Below are positions 9,198 to 18,180 of a DNA stretch of 38,726 nt, one piece after another (positions within the stretch are counted from its first letter, which is position 1; every line of letters starts with the position of its first letter). Source of the stretch: Bordetella parapertussis (GTDB lineage: Bacteria > Pseudomonadota > Gammaproteobacteria > Burkholderiales > Burkholderiaceae_C); assembly GCA_945888535.1 (NCBI GenBank), contig CAMDAN010000011.1:1-38726 (forward strand), read 5' to 3'. The notes under the pieces were generated by a model. The model did not search any database. It saw only the letters and a program-made list of their open reading frames with translations, and was not told the origin of the DNA. Made by a program: the position numbers and the translations under genes.

Positions 9198-10763
9198 GTG
9201 ATCCTCCTTAAATCCGCATCTACGGTGTCCCTATGGACCCTGGCCTCGCGCATCACTGGTTTGGTGCGTGAGTCTCTGATGGCCGCCATGTTTGGCGCCA
9301 GCGCCATGACGGACGCCTTCAACGTGGCGTTTCGGATTCCTAATTTGTTTCGCCGCTTATTCGCAGAGGGCGCATTCAGCCAAGCGTTTGTCCCCGTGTT
9401 GGCCGCATCCAAAGCCCAAAACGGCGACGCCGCCACCAAAATCGTGATCGACAAGGTCGCAACCGTCCTGGCCTGGGCGCTGGTGGTGACTTGTGTGGTC
9501 GGGGTTGCTGTGGCCCCTTTCATGGTTTGGGCCATGGCCAGCGGATTACAAAAAGAGCCCAAAGGGTATGACGCTGCGGTGTGGATGACGCGTTTTATGT
9601 TCCCCTACATCGGCTTTATGTCGATGGTGGCGCTGTCCTCTGGGGTACTCAATACCTACAAGCGGTTTGCGGTTCCTGCCGCGACGCCCGTGTTGTTAAA
9701 TATGTCTACCATCGCCGCGGTGTGGTGGCTTGCGCCGTGGTTTTCTCAATCCGCCATTGAGCCTATTTTTGCCATGGCCGTGGGCGTGATGGTTGGTGGT
9801 GCGTTGCAGCTCGGTTTACAAATTCCTGCCTTGCGCCGTTTGGGGCTTTTGCCGCGCATCGGATTGTCTTGGAGTGCCATTCGCACCGCTTGGGCCGATC
9901 CAGCGACTAAAAACATCACCCACCTTATGGCGCCGGCATTGCTTGGTGTCAGCGTGGCGCAAATTTCTTTGCTGATCAACACCCAAATTGCGTCGCACTT
10001 AGCCACTGGTAGCGTCAGCTGGCTGAGTTACGCCGATCGGTTGATGGAATTTCCCACGGCGATGTTGGGCGTTGCCTTGGGGGTGGTGCTGATGCCGCAG
10101 TTAGCCGCAGCCAACGCATCAGGAAATGCCAAAGACTATTCGGCCTTGCTTGATTGGGGCTTGCGAATCGTGGTGTTGTTGGCGGTTCCCTGTGCCGTGG
10201 CGCTGCTGTTGTTTTCGCAGCCGCTGGTTGCTGTGCTGTTTCATTACAAAGCATTTACCGCGTTTGACGTCGCCCAAACCGCACTGGCCTTGCAAGGCTG
10301 GGGCGTGGGTCTGGTCGGCATCGTCGCCATCAAGGTATTAGCGCCTGGCTATTACGCCCGCCAAGACATTAAAACGCCAGTGCGAATTGCGATTGCGGTT
10401 TTGGTGATAACGCAGTTGCTTAACTGGGCGTTGGTACCTTTCTTTAAACATGCCGCTTTGTCTTTGTCGATTGGCTTGGGAGCAGTTATCAACGCCTTGT
10501 GGTTGTTGGTGGGCTTGCGTATGCAAAAGAGTTACCAGCCAGAGCCGGGCTGGCTACGATTTTTATTGCAAGTTATTCTGGGCGCGGTGGTCTTAGCCGT
10601 CTTTTTGGGCTGGGCCGCCCAAGCCTTTCAATGGCTCGACATGCCAGGAAAACCCTTGCAGCGTATCGGCGGGGTTGCCGCAGTTATTCTTGGGGCTGGT
10701 GCTTTATACCTTGGTACGGTAAGCCTTTTGGGTTTGAACTTGCGACAGTTTTTAAGGCGGTGA
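9198..10763 (+). CDS. murJ: Lipid II flippase MurJ (MviN family)
   Basis: 521 residues from the GTG at 9198 ([14 protein letters not shown]), matching the usual MurJ start (N-terminal LLKSxxxVS) and length of about 510-525. The frame continues up to another GTG at 9126, giving 545, but that overlaps the rpsT promoter region. MurJ flips undecaprenyl-PP-MurNAc-pentapeptide-GlcNAc across the inner membrane for peptidoglycan synthesis. The protein shows about 14 hydrophobic segments, the SRITGLVRE motif after TM1, the [28 protein letters not shown] signature, and the R and E residues lining the cavity. rpsT-murJ neighbourhood is frequent in proteobacteria. No Shine-Dalgarno is obvious for either start. 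Confidence 0.93.
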   Translation: MILLKSASTVSLWTLASRITGLVRESLMAAMFGASAMTDAFNVAFRIPNLFRRLFAEGAFSQAFVPVLAASKAQNGDAATKIVIDKVATVLAWALVVTCVVGVAVAPFMVWAMASGLQKEPKGYDAAVWMTRFMFPYIGFMSMVALSSGVLNTYKRFAVPAATPVLLNMSTIAAVWWLAPWFSQSAIEPIFAMAVGVMVGGALQLGLQIPALRRLGLLPRIGLSWSAIRTAWADPATKNITHLMAPALLGVSVAQISLLINTQIASHLATGSVSWLSYADRLMEFPTAMLGVALGVVLMPQLAAANASGNAKDYSALLDWGLRIVVLLAVPCAVALLLFSQPLVAVLFHYKAFTAFDVAQTALALQGWGVGLVGIVAIKVLAPGYYARQDIKTPVRIAIAVLVITQLLNWALVPFFKHAALSLSIGLGAVINALWLLVGLRMQKSYQPEPGWLRFLLQVILGAVVLAVFLGWAAQAFQWLDMPGKPLQRIGGVAAVILGAGALYLGTVSLLGLNLRQFLRR

Positions 10764-10792
10764 GCGTACTTTTTTTGAAGAAAAACTTTTCC

Positions 10793-12271
10793 ATGGGTAA
10801 AGAATATTTATCACTTAAATTCACCCGACGGGTGGCTTTTGGAATATCTGCGCAGGCTCCGACGCCGACCGATCCTTTGGCTTGGGCCGCTGGACAATTA
10901 AAGCAAACCCCACCGATTGATATTTTGGAGCGAGATGGAAGCCGCCGAACGGACCTACCCGACTGGGTGAAGCTTCGATGGACAACCGATGATGTCATGA
11001 CCGCCTTGCAAGGGCACCAAGAAGCGGAAAAAACCTCTTTTGAAAAAAGCAAAACGCTTTCTAAAGAGCAGTTTGAACTAGAACGAAAAAACGATATTGC
11101 GATCCCTTATTGGCGGATGGAACATTGGAAAGAGGTGCAGGCCCGTGCAACAACGGCCGCTTACGCAAAAGCACCGGTCTTTGAGCGCTTTTGGCACTTC
11201 TGGACTAACCACTTCATGGTGGCCCCAGGCAACCAAAATAACGATGTCATGGTGGGCCCCTTCCAACGCTCTTTGCGAGAAAAAATGCAAGGGTCATTTA
11301 AAGACATGCTGTGGCATGCGGTCACCCATCCTGCCATGCTGGTTTACTTGGACAACAACCGCAACACCGGACCTAACTCTAAAGCGGCACGTCAAAAGTG
11401 GACTACAGACAGCGTAAATGAAAACTTAGGCCGTGAGCTTTTAGAGTTGTTCTCTTTGAGTCCTGCAAGCGGGTATACCCAAAAAGATGTGGAAGCGACC
11501 ACGTTGATATTGACGGGTTGGCGTGAAATGAAGCCTGATAAATGGCGCAAACCGGAAATACCGTTAGGCTCATATTTTGACTTTGATCGGCATGAACCCG
11601 GCTCACAAACGGTATTGGGAAGAACTTATAGCGCCATGTTTCGTCCGAATCAGAAATTGGAAGAGTTGATTCACGATTTAGCCCTCCACAAAGCAACTGC
11701 AAATCACATAGCGCGCAAGCTTTGTATTTATTTCATGGACGACGCCCCACCCCAACAAGCCATTGATCACGTGGAGTCAGTTTTTTTAAAAACCCAAGGC
11801 TCTCTGCCTGCAGTCCATACAGCGGTCTTAGAAATGTGCTGGGAGCATATTTCTAGTACGCGCAAATTCACTTCACCAGAAACTTGGTTCTTGCAGACAG
11901 CCACGATTTCTGGATTGGAAATTCCCCGGGTTGCGCCTTTAGACGATCGAGGTGGATTGAAAACTTTTTATCTCTTAGGGGACTTGGGCCAGCCTTTGCC
12001 AAGGTGTCCGCAGCCTAATGGCTGGCCTATTCGTTCGAGTGATTGGATTTCTAAAGAGATGTTGGACCGCAGGTTACGGTATTTGCCTATTGCGTTCAAC
12101 GACATCACGCGAATGAATAGCAACTATTTTGACGAGTTGTCTGCCCAATGTGCCAGATTTTTACCAGACAAAGGCGCAGACGTTTTGGCAATTGAATCCG
12201 CTTTAAAGCGCAAAGACACGCGCTTAGCCCACAGTTTGTTTCACGCCAGTCCTTCCCTGCTCTGGAGTTAA
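10793..12271 (+). CDS. DUF1800 domain protein
   Basis: 492 residues from the ATG at 10793 (MGKEYLSLKFTRRVAFG); the frame is open further into the murJ 3' end, so this start is the first plausible one. The DUF1800 family is recognised by an N-terminal RRVAFG segment, FWHFWTNHFMV, ENLGRELLELFSLS followed by YTQKDVEATTLILTGW, and a late ANHIARKLCIYFM helix. Function is unknown. In many bacteria it forms a conserved pair with a DUF1501 protein and the pair may act outside the cytoplasm, which fits here because the DUF1501 gene starts 4 nt downstream. I do not see a signal peptide in this version. The start is less sure than the family. Confidence 0.85.
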   Translation: MGKEYLSLKFTRRVAFGISAQAPTPTDPLAWAAGQLKQTPPIDILERDGSRRTDLPDWVKLRWTTDDVMTALQGHQEAEKTSFEKSKTLSKEQFELERKNDIAIPYWRMEHWKEVQARATTAAYAKAPVFERFWHFWTNHFMVAPGNQNNDVMVGPFQRSLREKMQGSFKDMLWHAVTHPAMLVYLDNNRNTGPNSKAARQKWTTDSVNENLGRELLELFSLSPASGYTQKDVEATTLILTGWREMKPDKWRKPEIPLGSYFDFDRHEPGSQTVLGRTYSAMFRPNQKLEELIHDLALHKATANHIARKLCIYFMDDAPPQQAIDHVESVFLKTQGSLPAVHTAVLEMCWEHISSTRKFTSPETWFLQTATISGLEIPRVAPLDDRGGLKTFYLLGDLGQPLPRCPQPNGWPIRSSDWISKEMLDRRLRYLPIAFNDITRMNSNYFDELSAQCARFLPDKGADVLAIESALKRKDTRLAHSLFHASPSLLWS

Positions 12272-12275
12272 CGTT

Positions 12276-13445
12276 ATGCAAAGAAGAGCTTTTTTACAAA
12301 CAACTTCTGCCCTGGGTGCGCTTAGTTTTGCTGCGTTCCAATCTCCCTTTGCCAACGCACAAGACCATGCGCCACGCATTTTGGTCGTTTTGCTGCGCGG
12401 GGGGATGGACGGTCTGACTGCTGTTGCGCCAGTGGGCGACAGCATCTACACCCGTATCCGTCCCACCACCGCTGTTCAGCAAACGTTGCGTTTGGATGGC
12501 TCTTTCGGATTGCACCCGGCATTGAGCCACTTACACAGTATTTGGAGCCAAGGACAATTGGCGATCGTGCACAGCACCGGTTTTGACTACAGCGGCCGCT
12601 CGCACTTTGAAGGGCAAGACATCATGCAAACAGGCATGACAAAGCCTTACACATCCCCGTCGGGTTGGTTGGGAAGGGCCATGCAAGTTGCTAATGCGCC
12701 GGGTGGCGTGGCTATCTCTATTCCAATGCCTTTGATACTGCGTGGCAATCCCGATTCTGTGACCCAATACCCGAACTGGATGCCGAGCTTACGCCGAGAT
12801 GTTGCTGATCTTTTGCCGGCCCTGTGGGCCCAAGACGATGTGATCGCCCCGTATGCCAATGTGATTCGTGAGCAAAATATGAATCAAATACGCGGATCCA
12901 TGTCCAAGGAAAACTTCGAAAACTCTAAGTCTTGGCCAGAGCTCGGCCGTTTGGCGGGTTTGGAAATGCGACAACCCAACGGTCCGCGGGTTGGATTGAT
13001 TGACTTCACGCATGGCTTTGACACCCACGCCAGCCAAGGCGCTGAGCAAGGGGTACACGCGCAGCAACTCAAAGAATTAGACCGATTGGTTCAAGCCTTC
13101 CAAGCCCAGATGGGCGACGCATGGCGCAAAACCGTGGTGGTCACCGTGACAGAGTTTGGTCGCACGGCAGCAGAAAATGGCACCACAGGTACCGACCATG
13201 GCGTGGGCACATGTTGTTTTTTAGCCGGAGGCTTGATTGACCAGTCCAAGGTGTACGCCGACTGGCGGGGACTGAAACCGGAGCAACTTTTTGAGGGACG
13301 TGATTTGCCTGCTAGCATTGATGTGGCGGCGGTGTATGCCAAAGTCATGGAGCGGGTATTTGGCATTTCTCCTCAAAAAATCCGAGACCAAGTGATTGCC
13401 CATAAACCCCATGCCGCCCTCAAAGGCTTACTAGGACTCGGCTAA
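12276..13445 (+). CDS. DUF1501 domain protein with Tat-type leader
   Basis: 389 residues. The N-terminus MQRRAFLQTTSALGALSFAA has a twin-arginine motif (RRAFLQ), a hydrophobic stretch and an alanine-rich cleavage region (ANAQ, about residue 28), so export by Tat in folded form is likely. DUF1501 proteins belong to the alkaline-phosphatase/sulfatase-like fold: visible are LLRGGMDGLTAV (43-54), a central GFDTHASQG and a late TEFGRTAAENGTTGTDHG stretch with potential metal ligands. No substrate is known. Coupled to the DUF1800 gene by a 4-nt gap. The DUF1800/DUF1501 pair is a known association; its role here is open. Confidence 0.88.
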   Translation: MQRRAFLQTTSALGALSFAAFQSPFANAQDHAPRILVVLLRGGMDGLTAVAPVGDSIYTRIRPTTAVQQTLRLDGSFGLHPALSHLHSIWSQGQLAIVHSTGFDYSGRSHFEGQDIMQTGMTKPYTSPSGWLGRAMQVANAPGGVAISIPMPLILRGNPDSVTQYPNWMPSLRRDVADLLPALWAQDDVIAPYANVIREQNMNQIRGSMSKENFENSKSWPELGRLAGLEMRQPNGPRVGLIDFTHGFDTHASQGAEQGVHAQQLKELDRLVQAFQAQMGDAWRKTVVVTVTEFGRTAAENGTTGTDHGVGTCCFLAGGLIDQSKVYADWRGLKPEQLFEGRDLPASIDVAAVYAKVMERVFGISPQKIRDQVIAHKPHAALKGLLGLG

Positions 13446-13451
13446 ATATTT

Positions 13452-14309
13452 ATGCAACTGTCGTTTGACCCACCTTCCCCCCTTGAATACTTTGCGACCT
13501 TGGTCCAAAGCGATGACAACTTTCCGTTGCTCGAGGCGGCGGTTTCTATCGGCCATATCCAAACGCCTGAGATGGATGTGCAAGGCGTCTTATCTGAGGT
13601 AGACGGTTGGTTGGTTCGACTGCGTCGGCGGGTTGCCAGTGACGCAGCGCCCTTGGCGCGTTTAATGGCGCTGAATCAGTTTTTTTACAAAGACTTGGGC
13701 TTTGGTGGCAACCTCAACGACTTCTACGCGACTGGCAATAGTTACATTCACTCTCTTGTAGAGACCCGCCGCGGAATTCCCATCTCCATGGCGGTGGTGT
13801 GGCTCGAGTTGGCGCAGGGCATTGGCTTAACCGCAACCGGCGTGAGTTTTCCTGGACACTTTTTGATCAAAATCAGCCTGCCGATGGGGCAAGCGGTGAT
13901 TGATCCGCTCTCCGGCCAGTCCTTCAGTGGTGAAAAGTTATCCGAGATGTTGGAGCCTTACCGCTTAACCCAAGACTTCGAAGTCCCTTTGGGTTTGTAT
14001 TTACAAGCCGCACCCGCGCGTGACGTTCTTGCCCGCATGCTGCGTAACCTCAAAGAGATTTTCAAAAGCCAAAAGCAATGGACGCATTGGCTTGAGGTGC
14101 AAGAGCGTTTGATTGTTTTGATGCCTGAGGCCTGGACTGAATACCGCGACCGGGGCTTGGCTCACGCGGCTTTAGGCAACCATAGCCAGGCTTTGGCCGA
14201 CTTAGAACACTATCTCGCGCACGTTCAAGACGTGGTGGATGTCGATGCGATTGCGCGGCAAGTCGAGATGCTGCGCAACGAGTTGGGTCGGCGGACTGAG
14301 TCTAATTAA
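13452..14309 (+). CDS. SirB1-family transglutaminase-like/TPR protein
   Basis: 285 residues. The N-terminal half has the SirB1 (transglutaminase-like) core: LNQFFYKDLGFGGN, YIHSLVETRRGIPISMAVVW, and GVSFPGHFLIKI with the conserved His. The C-terminal part (about 190-285) reads as TPR-like helices (ARDVLARMLRNLKEIFK and later repeats). Distant E. coli relatives stand next to prmC; function is unclear. It starts 6 nt after the DUF1501 stop. The stop is immediately followed (3 nt) by the truncated lyase on the other strand, at what appears to be the edge of the catabolic region. Confidence 0.85.
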   Translation: MQLSFDPPSPLEYFATLVQSDDNFPLLEAAVSIGHIQTPEMDVQGVLSEVDGWLVRLRRRVASDAAPLARLMALNQFFYKDLGFGGNLNDFYATGNSYIHSLVETRRGIPISMAVVWLELAQGIGLTATGVSFPGHFLIKISLPMGQAVIDPLSGQSFSGEKLSEMLEPYRLTQDFEVPLGLYLQAAPARDVLARMLRNLKEIFKSQKQWTHWLEVQERLIVLMPEAWTEYRDRGLAHAALGNHSQALADLEHYLAHVQDVVDVDAIARQVEMLRNELGRRTESN

Positions 14310-14312
14310 CAG

Positions 14313-14819
14313 TCACCTAGGCAACTCAAATGCCTGGCCGCGCTCAAAATCTAAGTGCCCAAAGGCCAGACGTACGACCTGTGGTGCGCGTGCCAGCAAG
14401 TCCAGCGCGTCCAGACCGGCCAGCGACTCGACAAGCGCCACGATCTGTCCTTGCGGACCCAATTGCTGCGCAACTTGCGCGATAGCAACCGCACTCTCCG
14501 ACTTAGGCAACATCAACGTTACTCCGCACGCAGCCCATTCCCTCAGTGCAGAAATATCGTCTGCATGAAAGCGTGAATCTACTGCGTTTACCCTGACCGC
14601 AGTGCGCATTAACTGGTCGGCATTGAGCAGAGGCAAGTAAGTAACCAGTTGAGCGCGTGCACTGTCTTTACAGTCTTCGGCAACGGCGTCTTCGAGGTCA
14701 ATGATGATGGCGCTAGCCTCGGATTCGAGTGCCTTCGCGAAGCGATCTGGTCGATTTGCAGGCACAAATAACAAGCTCTTAGCGTTCTTTACTTCTCTTG
14801 ACGAAGCGGTTGAACTCAT
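14313..14819 (-). pseudogene. Citramalyl-CoA lyase-like (HpcH/CitE family), C-terminally truncated
   Basis: 168 residues from the ATG at 14819, against about 275-300 for CitE-like lyases. The first part is normal: NAKSLLFVPANRPDRF, DLEDAV (41-46), RVNAV, PKSES and the Mg-site Glu in VALVESLAGL (Glu131) and Asp in LAFGHLDF (Asp157). It then ends in ERGQAFELPR and a stop only 3 nt from the SirB1 stop, so the C-terminal third of the TIM-barrel and the region closing the active site are missing. The start overlaps the CoA-transferase stop (ATGA), showing it was the last gene of that operon. A lyase of this context would cleave citramalyl-CoA to acetyl-CoA and pyruvate. I expect it is inactive. 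Confidence 0.8.
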
Positions 14820-16000
14820 ACGATGCCGCCTGCTGAAAGCTGGACGATGTCGGCATCGCTGCGCCCTAGTCCGCGCAGGATGGCGATGGTGTGCTCGCCC
14901 AATGCAGGTATTGAGTCCATGCGGTATTCGAATGTATTGTTGTTGGCCGGGGGCAGTAGCGCCTGCAGGTCGCCTGCAGGAGAACCGACGGTACGGTAGC
15001 GCCCGCGCGCCTGCAGCTGAGGGTGCGCCCACAGGTCACCAACCTGGTTTACAGCTGCGTTGGCAATTTGTGCCTTTTCTAAGCGGGCGATCACGCCTTT
15101 GGCATCCATTTTGGAAAAAATTTCTGAGATGATGGCAGCCAAATCTTCCCGATTGGCGACGCGCCGTTCATTGGTGTCAAAGCGCGGATCATTTTGCAGC
15201 AACGGCCTTTGCAGCACCTTGTCGCAAAAAAGCTTCCACTCCCGTTCGTTTTGCAGGCCCAACATGACGACTTTTCCGTCTCCGGCCTCGAACGGGCCAT
15301 AAGGATAGATGGTCGCGTGGGCAGCGCCGTTGCGACCCGGTTGGGGTTGGTCGTCGTAGGCGTAGTACATGGGAAAGCCCATCCATTCGGTCAGTGCTTC
15401 TAGCATGGAGACCTCGACATGCGATCCAACACCGGTTTGCTGGCGCTGTAACAGCGCGCTCAGAATGCCGCTGTACGCATACATGCCCGCAGCGATGTCG
15501 GCAATCGAGATGCCCGCCTTGCTTGGCACCTCCGGAGTTCCTGTAATTGAGAGAAACGCCGCCTCGCTTTGGATCAATAGGTCGTAGGCCTTTTTATCGC
15601 GGTAGGGTCCGTCAACGCCATAACCGGATATGTCGCAAACAATGAGGCTCGGGTACCTGGCGTGAAGGGTGTCAAACCCCAGACCCATACGGACTGCCGC
15701 GCCGGGCGCTAGGTTTTGTACGAACACATCGGCACCTGCAATAAGTTCGTCGAGGACTGCTTGTGCCTGTTCATTTTTTAAGTCGAGTGTGAGGCTTTCC
15801 TTGGAGCGGTTCGCCCAGACGAAGTGGGATGCAAGTCCCCGAGTGCGTTGGTCGTAGGCGCGAGCAAAGTCACCGGTACCGGGTCGCTCCACTTTAATGA
15901 CGCGCGCACCTAAATCGGCCAGTTGCCGTGTACAAAACGGCGCTGCAATCGCATGCTCTAGGGTAACAACCGTAATTCCGCTCAAGGGGCGTTGTTGCAT
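14816..16000 (-). CDS. Class III (CaiB/BaiF) acyl-CoA transferase, itaconate/mesaconate-type
   Basis: 394 residues. Family III CoA-transferases pass CoA between carboxylic acids through an aspartyl-CoA anhydride. Visible are PLSGITVVTLEHAIAAPF at the N-terminus, GARVIKVE, CDISGYG and, in GISIADIAAGMYA, the catalytic Asp168 (Asp169 in formyl-CoA transferase). The ATG at 16000 has GGAGG ten bases upstream; the frame extends to 16081 without a better start. Together with the MaoC-type hydratase and the CitE-like lyase this matches itaconate CoA-transferase (ict/ripA-like) or succinyl-CoA:mesaconate CoA-transferase; substrate inferred from context only. It lies 23 nt after the hydratase gene. Confidence 0.85.
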   Translation of the reverse strand: MQQRPLSGITVVTLEHAIAAPFCTRQLADLGARVIKVERPGTGDFARAYDQRTRGLASHFVWANRSKESLTLDLKNEQAQAVLDELIAGADVFVQNLAPGAAVRMGLGFDTLHARYPSLIVCDISGYGVDGPYRDKKAYDLLIQSEAAFLSITGTPEVPSKAGISIADIAAGMYAYSGILSALLQRQQTGVGSHVEVSMLEALTEWMGFPMYYAYDDQPQPGRNGAAHATIYPYGPFEAGDGKVVMLGLQNEREWKLFCDKVLQRPLLQNDPRFDTNERRVANREDLAAIISEIFSKMDAKGVIARLEKAQIANAAVNQVGDLWAHPQLQARGRYRTVGSPAGDLQALLPPANNNTFEYRMDSIPALGEHTIAILRGLGRSDADIVQLSAGGIV

Positions 16001-16023
16001 GGGAAAACCTCCGGTTATCTTGC

Positions 16024-16878
16024 TTATTCGATCTGTGCTCTGGCCTGCATGGCAAGTTGTCCGCCGGGACCACTCGCCCACAGGCGCACGGTGTGGCCAT
16101 CGTCTTCCAGACGACCGGAAACTTTAAAAGGGTCTGTATCAAACAAAGGACTCACCGCTTTGAATTCAAAGCTGTTAATGCTTTTTTCTGGGTACATACG
16201 CCTTAGCTCTTCCATTAGTAAGGTGGCAATCAGCGGTCCGTGTACCACCAGACCAGGGTAGCCTTCTTCATTGATAGCGTAAGGGCGGTCGTAGTGAATG
16301 CGGTGGCCGTTGAAGGTCATGGCAGAGTAGCGCATCAGCAGCACTGGATCGGGCGTCACAGTGCGAGAAAAATGTGCATCGGTGGGTGCGGGCGTTGGCT
16401 CGGGTGCACGAGATCCGGGCGCAGGGGCATCGCGGTACACGATGTCCTGTTCCTCGCGGATGGCAACCGTCTTGCCGTTGAAGATTTCGTGTTGTACGGT
16501 TACAAATACCAGTTGTCCGCTACGGCCTGATTTGCTCAGGATACTTTTAATCAGCGAAACGCGCTGCACCGGCGCACCGACAGTGAGCGGCTGCAAAAAC
16601 GTCAGACGCCCACCGGCCCACATCCGCCGAGGCTGAGGGATGGGCGGCAGAAAACCACCACGACGGGGGTGTCCGTCAGGACCGATATTTGACTGGCGTT
16701 CACCCGGCAAAAAGTAAAGCCAGTGCCAAAGGGGCGGCAAGGTACGAGGCAGTGGCGTCGTGGCCGGAGCATCCAGCGCGGCGAACATCAGCCGCAGCGG
16801 TGTGGAGGTGAGTTGGTCCGAGCTTTCTTCGGTGCGTCCAACCCAAGAGGCGAAGTTATCAAGGGCGATAGTGCTCAT
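16024..16878 (-). CDS. MaoC-type double hot-dog hydratase (itaconyl-/mesaconyl-CoA hydratase-like)
   Basis: 284 residues with two hot-dog halves. The N-terminal half carries the FAS1-like dehydratase signature (PLWHWLYFLPGE, then RRMWAGGRLTFLQPL); the C-terminal half has HRIHYD (192-197) and GYPGLVVHGP (206-215), the R-hydratase motif. Close relatives I recall are itaconyl-CoA hydratase (ich, PA0878 of P. aeruginosa) and mesaconyl-C4-CoA hydratase. It would hydrate the acyl-CoA formed by the neighbouring transferase to citramalyl-CoA. Located between the acyl-CoA dehydrogenase (24 nt away) and the transferase on the same strand. Confidence 0.85.
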   Translation of the reverse strand: MSTIALDNFASWVGRTEESSDQLTSTPLRLMFAALDAPATTPLPRTLPPLWHWLYFLPGERQSNIGPDGHPRRGGFLPPIPQPRRMWAGGRLTFLQPLTVGAPVQRVSLIKSILSKSGRSGQLVFVTVQHEIFNGKTVAIREEQDIVYRDAPAPGSRAPEPTPAPTDAHFSRTVTPDPVLLMRYSAMTFNGHRIHYDRPYAINEEGYPGLVVHGPLIATLLMEELRRMYPEKSINSFEFKAVSPLFDTDPFKVSGRLEDDGHTVRLWASGPGGQLAMQARAQIE

Positions 16879-16902
16879 TGTGGAAATGGGTGGGTAAAAA
16901 AA

Positions 16903-18075
16903 CTAATACGAACGTGGCAGTTGTAGCACGTGCTCTGCTATGTGGCTCAGAATCATGTTGGTGGAAATGGGAGCGACCTGGTAGAGGCGCGTTTCGCGAA
17001 ATTTGCGCTCAATGTCGTACTCACACGCAAATCCAAAGCCTCCATGGGTTTGCAAACAGGCGTTAGCGGCTTCCCAACTGGCCTTGGCGGCAAGGTACTT
17101 GGACATATTCGCTTCAACGCCAGCGTTCTGGCGGGCATCAATTTTTTCACACGCACGCCAGCGCATGAGGTTGGCGGCTTCAAGCTCAATGAAGCACTCT
17201 GCCAGAGGGAACTGGATACCCTGGTTCTGACCGATCGGCCGACCGAACACCTTTCGCTCGCTTGCGTATGCGCGTGCTTTCTCCAAAAACCAATACCCGT
17301 CGCCAATGCACTCAGCAGCAATTAGTGTGCGCTCAGCGTTTAGGCCTTCAAAAATCACTTTGAGGCCTTTACCTTCTTCGCCCAGCAGGGCGTCTTCCGG
17401 CAGCTCAAGGTTGTCAAAAAAAAGCTCGTTGGTCTCATGGTTCACCATGTTCAAGATGGGGCGTACCGTCAGACCGTTGCCGATGGCCGTATTCAGATCA
17501 ATGATGAAGCAGCTTAGGCCGTCGCTTTTTCTTTGCACTTCAGTAATGGGTGTGGTGCGCGCCAAAAGAATAAGTAGGTCGCTGTGTTGCACCCGAGAAA
17601 TCCAGACCTTCTGGCCGTTAATTACCCAGCGGCCGTCCTTTTTGACCGCTGTCGTCTTGAGTTTGGTTGTGTCACTGCCGGTGGTAGGTTCGGTTACACC
17701 CATGGATTGAACACGTAGTTCGCCACTGGCAATTTTAGGCAGGTAATGCGTCTTCTGCTGGGCGGATCCACTAAACACAATAGTGTTCATGACGTACATC
17801 TGTCCATGGCAGGCGCCCGAGTTGCCGCCGGAGCGATTGATCTCTTCCATGATGACCGAGGCCTCAGCCATGGACAGTCCGGGCCCACCGAAGTCCTGCG
17901 GAATCAACGCGGCCAGCCAGCCTGCTTTGGTGAGTTCATTTACGAACTTTTCCGGGTATCCGCGTTTTTCATCAATTTCCCGGTGGTACTCCGCAGGAAA
18001 TTTGCTGCAAAGGTCACGCACCGCATCGCGGATTTCCTGATACTGGTCTGGAGCAGAAAGGATTGTGGATGCCAT
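16903..18075 (-). CDS. Acyl-CoA dehydrogenase family flavoprotein
   Basis: 390 residues with the ACAD layout: N-terminal helices, the FAD/substrate loop MGVTEPTTGSDTTKL (125-139), FGRPIGQNQGIQFPLAE and QTHGGFGF near the C-terminus. The catalytic Glu of the MCAD type (in YEGT) is not there: the equivalent stretch reads YQVAPIST. A Glu in LNAERTLIAAE (Glu248) sits where isovaleryl-CoA dehydrogenase and LCAD carry theirs. First gene of the minus-strand operon and divergent from the LysR gene at 18181. P. aeruginosa has an acyl-CoA dehydrogenase gene in its itaconate locus (PA0879, from memory), which is the basis for comparing the two. The substrate is unknown. Confidence 0.88.
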   Translation of the reverse strand: MASTILSAPDQYQEIRDAVRDLCSKFPAEYHREIDEKRGYPEKFVNELTKAGWLAALIPQDFGGPGLSMAEASVIMEEINRSGGNSGACHGQMYVMNTIVFSGSAQQKTHYLPKIASGELRVQSMGVTEPTTGSDTTKLKTTAVKKDGRWVINGQKVWISRVQHSDLLILLARTTPITEVQRKSDGLSCFIIDLNTAIGNGLTVRPILNMVNHETNELFFDNLELPEDALLGEEGKGLKVIFEGLNAERTLIAAECIGDGYWFLEKARAYASERKVFGRPIGQNQGIQFPLAECFIELEAANLMRWRACEKIDARQNAGVEANMSKYLAAKASWEAANACLQTHGGFGFACEYDIERKFRETRLYQVAPISTNMILSHIAEHVLQLPRSY

Positions 18076-18143
18076 GACGAATCTAAAAGTTGCTAAGTTG
18101 GCTATACTAATTTGTAATCGAACTTAAATAAAATTAAAAAATT

Positions 18144-18157
18144 TGATGGATGCATCA
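18144..18157. promoter_or_regulatory. Hyphenated palindrome TGATG-N4-CATCA (candidate operator, site 1)
   Basis: Perfect 5-bp arms, spacer GATG, in the divergent promoter region between the acyl-CoA dehydrogenase operon (69 nt from its ATG) and the LysR gene (23 nt from its ATG). An identical-arm site is at 19236-19249. The distance T to A is 12 bases, one more than the classic LysR T-N11-A, so another regulator type cannot be excluded. Confidence 0.55.
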
Positions 18158-18180
18158 GTTTTCTGAATCAAGAGATAAAC

